Below are positions 35,158 through 39,690 of a DNA stretch of 39,690 bases, piece by piece. The stretch's first letter is position 1; every line of letters begins with the position of its first letter. The notes beneath the pieces are model-generated. The model had not been told where the DNA came from. It ran no database searches and worked only from the letters and a program-made list of their open reading frames with translations. Position numbers and translations under genes: made by a program. The stretch comes from an uncultured Rikenellaceae bacterium. Lineage in GTDB: Bacteria; Bacteroidota; Bacteroidia; Bacteroidales; Rikenellaceae. Location: assembly GCA_947038405.1 (NCBI GenBank), contig CAMQVY010000019.1, positions 1 through 39,690 of the forward strand. The letters are read 5' to 3'.

Positions 35158-35216
35158 AAAAGAGACGTAAGTTTTCAAAAATAGAATTTATTTTTGAAAA
35201 CTTACGTCTCTTTTTT
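35156..35216. terminator. 28-bp perfect bidirectional terminator between hydrolase gene and serB
   Basis: The inverted repeat 35156-35183 with 35189-35216 is perfect over 28 bp with a five-base loop (GAATT). An A run on the left and a T run on the right serve both convergent genes. It is unusually long for a simple terminator. Confidence 0.9.
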
Positions 35217-35229
35217 ATAATTATATATA

Positions 35230-36450
35230 CTACTCTATATGAGAATCTTTAAGACCTAAGAAATATAAGATTCCATCTAATCCGATTGTAGATAGCGTCT
35301 GCTTTGCACTCTCCTTTACTTTAGGCTTAGCATGAAATGCAATCCCTAGTCCAGCCATGTTCAGCATTGGAAGGTCATTTGCACCATCACCGACTGCAAT
35401 AGTTTGCGCAATATTTACATTCTCTACTTGAGATATAAGTTTTAGTAACTCAGCTTTACGCTTACCATCAACAATCTCTCCGAGATGTCGCCCAGTTAAC
35501 TTACCATCGACTATTTCGAGCTCATTTGCATAGACATAGTCAAAGCCATATCTTTTTCGTAGATACTCACCAAAATATGTGAAACCTCCTGATAGAATTG
35601 CGGTTTTAAATCCAACACGCTTCAATACACTCATTAATCGATCTAATCCCTCTGTGATTGGTAGATTGTGAGCTACATCCTCAAGAACAGACTCATCCAA
35701 CCCCTTCAACATACTGATTCTTTGCAAGAAACTCTCGTTAAAATCTATCTCGCCTCGCATTGCCGACTCTGTAATAGCACGTACCTCTTCACCCACATTT
35801 GCACGATCCGCAAGTTCATCAATAACCTCTGTTGTAATTAAAGTAGAGTCCATATCGAAACATATTAACCTTCGGCATCTACGATACATGTCATCTAACT
35901 GCAAAGATATATCTAATCCCAAGCTATTCGATAGTGCAATAAATTCAGCCTGCATAAGAGCTCTATCTTTAGGAGTTCCCCTAACAGATAGCTCAACGCA
36001 AGATTTAGCTGCTCTTTTATCCTCTTTAAGCGGAATACGACCAGTCATTCTTATGATCGAATCAATATTCAAACCTTGATAAGATACAATTCTAGTCACC
36101 TCTGCAATCTGCTTTGCTGTAATCTGTCTTCCTAGCAACGTTATAATATGTCTATTCTTACCCTGCAATGCAACCCACTCCTCATACTCATCTGTAGTTA
36201 CGGGGGTGAATTTCACACTAATATCTAATTCATATGCTTTAAAGAGCAACTCTTTCATTATCTCTCCAGCCTTTTCTGTCGTCGTTTTAAACAATATTCC
36301 CAACGATAGACTTTGATGAATATTAGCTTGTCCAATATCTAAAATAAAAGCATCATGCAGTGCTAATATATCGGTCAATGCCGACGTTACTCCAGGTTTA
36401 TCCTCTCCTGAAATATTTATCTGAATTACTTCAACCTTCTTATCTGTCAT
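35230..36450 (-). CDS. serB: Phosphoserine phosphatase with N-terminal ACT domains
   Basis: A 406-residue enzyme that makes serine from phosphoserine. The N-terminal part (about 6-180) holds two ACT-like units (ISGEDKPGVTSALTDIL and ITLLGRQITAKQIAEVT), suggesting amino-acid feedback. The HAD domain has the nucleophile Asp199 and acid Asp201 in CFDMDSTLI, motif II AILSGGF, and motif III/IV VGDGANDLPML. The order matches the long SerB type found in many bacteria. It is single, convergent with the hydrolase gene and divergent from mscS. Confidence 0.96.
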   Translation of the reverse strand: MTDKKVEVIQINISGEDKPGVTSALTDILALHDAFILDIGQANIHQSLSLGILFKTTTEKAGEIMKELLFKAYELDISVKFTPVTTDEYEEWVALQGKNRHIITLLGRQITAKQIAEVTRIVSYQGLNIDSIIRMTGRIPLKEDKRAAKSCVELSVRGTPKDRALMQAEFIALSNSLGLDISLQLDDMYRRCRRLICFDMDSTLITTEVIDELADRANVGEEVRAITESAMRGEIDFNESFLQRISMLKGLDESVLEDVAHNLPITEGLDRLMSVLKRVGFKTAILSGGFTYFGEYLRKRYGFDYVYANELEIVDGKLTGRHLGEIVDGKRKAELLKLISQVENVNIAQTIAVGDGANDLPMLNMAGLGIAFHAKPKVKESAKQTLSTIGLDGILYFLGLKDSHIE

Positions 36451-36470
36451 ATTCTATTTAAATTACTTCA

Positions 36471-36501
36471 CAAATATAACATGATATTACATTAATTACA
36501 A
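36471..36501 (-). promoter_or_regulatory. Promoter of serB
   Basis: On the minus strand TATATTTG (36478-36471) is an exact TAnnTTTG, with TTG (36501-36499) 20 bases upstream. It is about 20 bases before the serB ATG. Confidence 0.5.
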
Positions 36502-36522
36502 TTATATTGTAAGAACAATTTA

Positions 36523-36530
36523 TATCTTTG
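36523..36530 (+). promoter_or_regulatory. -7 box of the mscS gene
   Basis: TATCTTTG, an exact TAnnTTTG. Transcription would begin near 36537, downstream of the in-frame TTG at 36535, which supports the ATG at 36562 as the true start. Confidence 0.55.
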
Positions 36531-36561
36531 TGCATTGTTTTACAAATTATATAATAATATT

Positions 36562-37464
36562 ATGGCTTTTTTAAATCTTATAATCAACGAGATTATTCCA
36601 GCAGATTCTACGTCTGTAAACAAACTAACTGATTTAGTTACTAGCATCAGCAATATGTCAACGCAAGAGCTAATATCATCTATCATCAAAATGGCATTAG
36701 ATTTATCTGCAAGGGTATTCGGTGCAATCCTAATATACTTCGTTGCGCAATGGGCAATAAAGCGTATTGTAAAATTAATGACAACGGTATTTGAACGCAG
36801 ACATATTGATATATCTTTAAGGGGATTTTTGGTTAGCTTAATTAAAATTTCTCTGAATATAATCGTAATTGTATCGATTGTTGGTATTCTTGGAATTAAC
36901 ACATCTTCATTTATTGCTCTTTTTGCATCTGCCGGTTTGGCTATTGGTATGGCGCTAAGCGGTACACTGCAAAACTTTGCTGGGGGACTTATGATACTAT
37001 TCATTAAGCCATATAAAGTTGGAGACTTCATTGAAGCGCAAGGATACTCTGGAACTGTTAAAGAGATATCTCTATTTAACACTCTAATTAATACAATTGA
37101 TAACAAAACAATTATAATTCCAAATGGTGGACTTTCTACTGGAATTATAAACAACTACTCGAAAGAGCCTATACGTCGAGTTGATTGGACTTTCGGAATT
37201 GCTTATGGAGACAATTACGATATCGCAAAAGAGACTATAACTGAACTACTCAGAAAAGATGAAAGAATCCTTAAAAACCCTGATATTTTCGTCGCATTGC
37301 ATAGTCTTGGTGATAGTTCTGTTAATATCGTAGTTAGAGCATGGATTAATTCTGAAAATTACTGGGATCTATATTTCGACATTAATGAGAAGATATATAA
37401 AACATTCCCTATGGTTGGATTAAATATTCCATTCCCTCAAATGGATGTTCATATATCAAAATAG
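36562..37464 (+). CDS. MscS-family small-conductance mechanosensitive channel
   Basis: A 300-residue inner-membrane channel that opens under membrane tension to release solutes after osmotic downshock. Three hydrophobic segments lie in the first 140 residues. The pore-lining third helix is rich in Gly and Ala (FASAGLAIGMALSGTLQNFAGG), followed by the beta domain (FIKPYKVGDFIEAQGYSGTVKEI, NTIDNKTIIIPNG) and the C-terminal alpha/beta cage. The open frame extends nine codons upstream to a TTG at 36535, but the promoter position favours the ATG at 36562. Its neighbours give no further clue. Confidence 0.92.
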   Translation: MAFLNLIINEIIPADSTSVNKLTDLVTSISNMSTQELISSIIKMALDLSARVFGAILIYFVAQWAIKRIVKLMTTVFERRHIDISLRGFLVSLIKISLNIIVIVSIVGILGINTSSFIALFASAGLAIGMALSGTLQNFAGGLMILFIKPYKVGDFIEAQGYSGTVKEISLFNTLINTIDNKTIIIPNGGLSTGIINNYSKEPIRRVDWTFGIAYGDNYDIAKETITELLRKDERILKNPDIFVALHSLGDSSVNIVVRAWINSENYWDLYFDINEKIYKTFPMVGLNIPFPQMDVHISK

Positions 37465-37496
37465 TTATTTTGCTCTCAATGAGCACAAAATACTAC

Positions 37497-37546
37497 ACTC
37501 CCCCACTATTACTATTAAAAATTAAGTAATCGTGGGGGAGTTTTTT
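37497..37546 (+). terminator. Terminator of the mscS gene
   Basis: A GC-rich 10-bp stem (37497-37506 with 37532-37541, including CTCCCCCAC/GTGGGGGAG) extended by six more pairs after one mismatch, followed by TTTTTT. Confidence 0.85.
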
Positions 37547-37629
37547 ATTCAAGGTAGTGCAACATTATTGACTAAATATACATCTATATTTAAAAGAGAC
37601 TTAGTGTAATATATTCTAAAACTTATAAA

Positions 37630-38568
37630 ATGAAAATAATGAGAAAATTACTTTACCTAGCAGTTGTAATATTATTTGCTGCATGCAATGATGAAACTCC
37701 AGATGTCAACAAAACGACTACCCCTACAGATGCTATTATTGAGGCTTTTAACAAAGAGTTCCCAAATGCAAAAAATATTGAATGGTGCACATCAACAGGT
37801 TACTACACCGCAAAGTTTGATTGCTCGGCATCAACCACAGCTCCAAGCTCAATTCAATCAATAAAGGCATGGTATACTTCAGATGGCGAGCAGGAGCTTA
37901 TTGAGACAGAATTTGAAAATCTAAATGAAATTCACAATTCTATTCAAACTTCCGTAAACACATGGTTAACCGATAGGTTAGAGTCACATAAACAAAAATT
38001 CTTAGTTGATGATATTAATCGTATTGAAAGAGGTGACAAATCAGAGACAATATATAGAGTTGATGTACAAAATGATATTAATCAAAGTGCTCAATTTGAC
38101 CTATTCTTCAATACAGAAGGTATATTAATAAGTGAGGTTTTTGATTTTGGTGGAGATGAAAATAATTATAATTATCCGATACATACTCAATTTCTAAAAT
38201 ACATTAACGATAACTACACTAATATTGTCATACTGGGTACTGAAATCAAAATAGAAGAAACAATAGTATACGACATAGAGATAATTGCAGATAGCAAAAA
38301 GGACGAACTAGAAAAAGTTGAATTTGAACTACTATTTTCATACGAATATGAATATATGCAAGAGGAGGCTGATTTGAAATTCACTCAAGTACCTGAAGAG
38401 TTACAAAATGCGCTAAAGATAATTGTTCCTACTGCTAGTGATGTAAATATTGAAATTGAGCGCACTACATTAGCAGGGAAAGAGGCTATCTATGAAATTG
38501 ATGCTGAGGGGGATGCTAAAGTATTAGATGGTAGAGACTTCAAAGCTGATGGTAGTGAAAATAAATAA
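37630..38568 (+). CDS. PepSY-like lipoprotein, first of a tandem pair
   Basis: A 312-residue lipoprotein with lipobox LFAAC (Cys19). The mature part starts NDETPD. The pattern AFNKEFPNAKNIEW ... YTAKFD ... AWYTSDGEQELIETEFENL is that of the Bacteroidales PepSY-like family (DUF2874, sometimes named beta-lactamase-inhibitor-like). Later segments (LFFNTEGILISEVFDF; IVPTASDVNIEIERTTLAG) look like further diverged copies of the unit. The downstream gene is a clear paralogue; by comparison with it, the ATG at 37639 (MRKLLYLAVV) may be the real start. Function is unknown; location is the cell envelope. Confidence 0.8.
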   Translation: MKIMRKLLYLAVVILFAACNDETPDVNKTTTPTDAIIEAFNKEFPNAKNIEWCTSTGYYTAKFDCSASTTAPSSIQSIKAWYTSDGEQELIETEFENLNEIHNSIQTSVNTWLTDRLESHKQKFLVDDINRIERGDKSETIYRVDVQNDINQSAQFDLFFNTEGILISEVFDFGGDENNYNYPIHTQFLKYINDNYTNIVILGTEIKIEETIVYDIEIIADSKKDELEKVEFELLFSYEYEYMQEEADLKFTQVPEELQNALKIIVPTASDVNIEIERTTLAGKEAIYEIDAEGDAKVLDGRDFKADGSENK

Positions 38569-38575
38569 GGCGACA

Positions 38576-38626
38576 AACGTAAATTGTTACAATTTTTTAT
38601 ACAATAAAATTGTAACAATTTACGTT
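38576..38626 (+). terminator. 21-bp AT-rich hairpin between the two PepSY-like genes
   Basis: A perfect inverted repeat (38576-38596 with 38606-38626, nine-base loop), eight bases after the first gene's stop. It lacks a T tract after the stem, so it may be a partial terminator or mRNA 3'-end stabiliser. Confidence 0.5.
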
Positions 38627-38676
38627 ATTAATAGTAAAACATAATAATTGAGTATTTAAACATTAAAAAAGAAAAT

Positions 38677-39618
38677 ATGAAAAAATTAGTTTATTTAGCA
38701 GTAGTAGTATTATTTGCTGCTTGTAGTGATGATGAAGACTTCAACGACACAATAGTACCGACAGATGCTATTATTGAGTCTTTTAACAACGAGTTTCCAA
38801 ATGCGAAAAATGTAGAGTGGACAACAGAAGCAGGTGGGTATTATATTGTGGAGTTCGACAGATCGGCTTCTACAGCTACTCCAACCTCAATTCAATCTAC
38901 AGAAGTTTGGTACACTGCCGATGGGAAATATAAACTTATCGAGACTGACTTTGAGTATCTAACGGAACTGCCTGCACCAATACAAACCGCAGTAAATAGC
39001 TGGCTAACTGATAGACTTAACTCTTCACAACAGAAATTTTTAGTTGATGACATCGACTTCATTCAGCGATTTGATGAAACAGATGTATATAAAGTTGAAG
39101 TCGAGTATGAAAATGGTGAGGCTACTGATATTGAATACGAACTTTACTTCAATAATGATGGTGAATTAATTGCAGAAATTCTTGATGTAGATGGTAATGA
39201 AAATGAGGATACTGTTACTCCAATCCCTAGTGAAATCAAATCATACATAAACGAAAACTACTCTGATGTAATTATATTGGGGGTTGATATTGAACTTGAA
39301 AATAATGCTAAAGTATACGATGTCGAGCTAATTGCAGGTCAAACAGAAGGGGCTTTAACTAATATTGAATTTGAATTATTATTTGCATTTGCTACCAACG
39401 AATTCCTTAGGGAAGAGGCTGATTTGAAGTTTTCTCAAGCTCCAATTGCACTACAAGATGCATTAAAAGTAATTGTTCCAACTGCTAGTGATTTGAATAT
39501 CGAAATTGAGCGTATTACACTTGCTGGACAAAAGGCAGTATATAAAATTGATGCTGATGATGACGCAGAGGTGTTAGATGATAAGATTTTTAATGCTGAT
39601 GGTACTAAAGTTAAATAG
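38677..39618 (+). CDS. PepSY-like lipoprotein, second of a tandem pair
   Basis: A 313-residue paralogue of the preceding protein with the same layout from end to end: lipobox LFAAC (Cys16), SFNNEFPNAKNVEW, YIVEFD, VWYTADGKYKLIETDFEYL, QKFLVDDID, EEADLKFSQAP, IVPTASDLNIEIERITLAG. Directly after the lipid Cys comes SDDED, which resembles the acidic lipoprotein export signal that sends Bacteroidota lipoproteins to the cell surface; the first copy has NDETP instead. This suggests, but does not prove, different final locations. Function is unknown. Confidence 0.8.
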   Translation: MKKLVYLAVVVLFAACSDDEDFNDTIVPTDAIIESFNNEFPNAKNVEWTTEAGGYYIVEFDRSASTATPTSIQSTEVWYTADGKYKLIETDFEYLTELPAPIQTAVNSWLTDRLNSSQQKFLVDDIDFIQRFDETDVYKVEVEYENGEATDIEYELYFNNDGELIAEILDVDGNENEDTVTPIPSEIKSYINENYSDVIILGVDIELENNAKVYDVELIAGQTEGALTNIEFELLFAFATNEFLREEADLKFSQAPIALQDALKVIVPTASDLNIEIERITLAGQKAVYKIDADDDAEVLDDKIFNADGTKVK

Positions 39619-39633
39619 ATATAATATTTAGTT

Positions 39634-39656
39634 TAGTGATCGCAGAGAACTATGAG
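39634..39656 (+). repeat. Dispersed intergenic repeat, copy F (first block only)
   Basis: TAGTGATCGCAGAGAACTATG shares TGATC-CGCAG with copy B and CGCAGAGAACTA (one mismatch) with copy E. It is just after the second PepSY-like gene. Confidence 0.4.
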
Positions 39657-39657
39657 A

Positions 39658-39690
39658 GTCTCTCTAAGTGGATTTTTCACTTGGAGAGAC
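39658..39690 (+). terminator. Hairpin at window end, probable terminator
   Basis: A 13-bp stem with one G:U (39658-39670 with 39678-39690, seven-base loop) downstream of the PepSY-like pair. The window stops at the end of the stem, so a T tract cannot be seen. Confidence 0.6.

Noticed and set aside
36540-37154. Long open frame (204 codons) on the minus strand across the mscS gene
   Set aside because: It is antisense to a clear MscS channel, shows no recognisable domain, and is explained by codon bias on the other strand.
37497-37541. mscS terminator as another copy of the dispersed repeat, because both it and copy C contain ACTCCCCCACT
   Set aside because: The shared word is short and GC-rich and the flanks do not align; it is better explained as an ordinary terminator stem.
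8671-39656. CRISPR array
   Set aside because: The similar short elements are kilobases apart, vary in sequence and orientation, and have no spacer pattern or cas genes.

Overview
The window is an AT-rich chromosomal segment from a member of the Bacteroidota, most likely of the order Bacteroidales. The signs are the promoter style (a TAnnTTTG -7 box, sometimes with an upstream TTTG or TTG, and few Shine-Dalgarno sites), the protein families (DUF3472 protein, PepSY-like lipoproteins, TPR protein with a Bacteroidales-type end, SerB with N-terminal ACT domains, Tgt without zinc cysteines), and lipoproteins with SGC/AAC/TSC lipoboxes. No rRNA, tRNA, CRISPR array, prophage or insertion sequence was seen. 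No species is proposed.

Layout. 1-6805 (minus) is one 2234-residue gene. It carries a complete-looking fold-type I PLP aminotransferase core in the middle and a P-loop of the HPr kinase/PEP carboxykinase type near the C-terminus. It has its own strong promoter and terminator, and it is the most unusual gene here. A 474-bp divergent gap with palindromes separates it from a secreted DUF3472 protein (7280-8536). Next come tgt-lptF/G (minus), then GT2 glycosyltransferase-ECF sigma-rsmG (plus), an MFS transporter and a TPR protein (minus), purA (plus), and etfB-etfA-acyl-CoA dehydrogenase (plus). The minus-strand run prfC-guaD and GH25 lipoprotein-nadB follows.

27303-33967 is a drug-efflux type operon: an autoregulated TetR repressor with a large palindromic operator over its promoter, TolC-like outer membrane factor, membrane fusion lipoprotein, RND pump, then, after an intercistronic hairpin, a small PII-like protein. 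The end of the window holds a secreted alpha/beta hydrolase, serB (minus), an MscS channel and two tandem paralogous PepSY-like lipoproteins.

Most of the window is housekeeping (queuosine tRNA modification, LPS export, 16S methylation, purine and NAD synthesis, translation release, serine synthesis). The parts that go beyond that are the giant fusion enzyme, the glycosyltransferase/sigma pair, the efflux/PII-like operon, and a family of short structured repeats in at least nine intergenic gaps between 8.6 and 39.7 kb. All functional calls come from reading motifs by eye; no database search was run.
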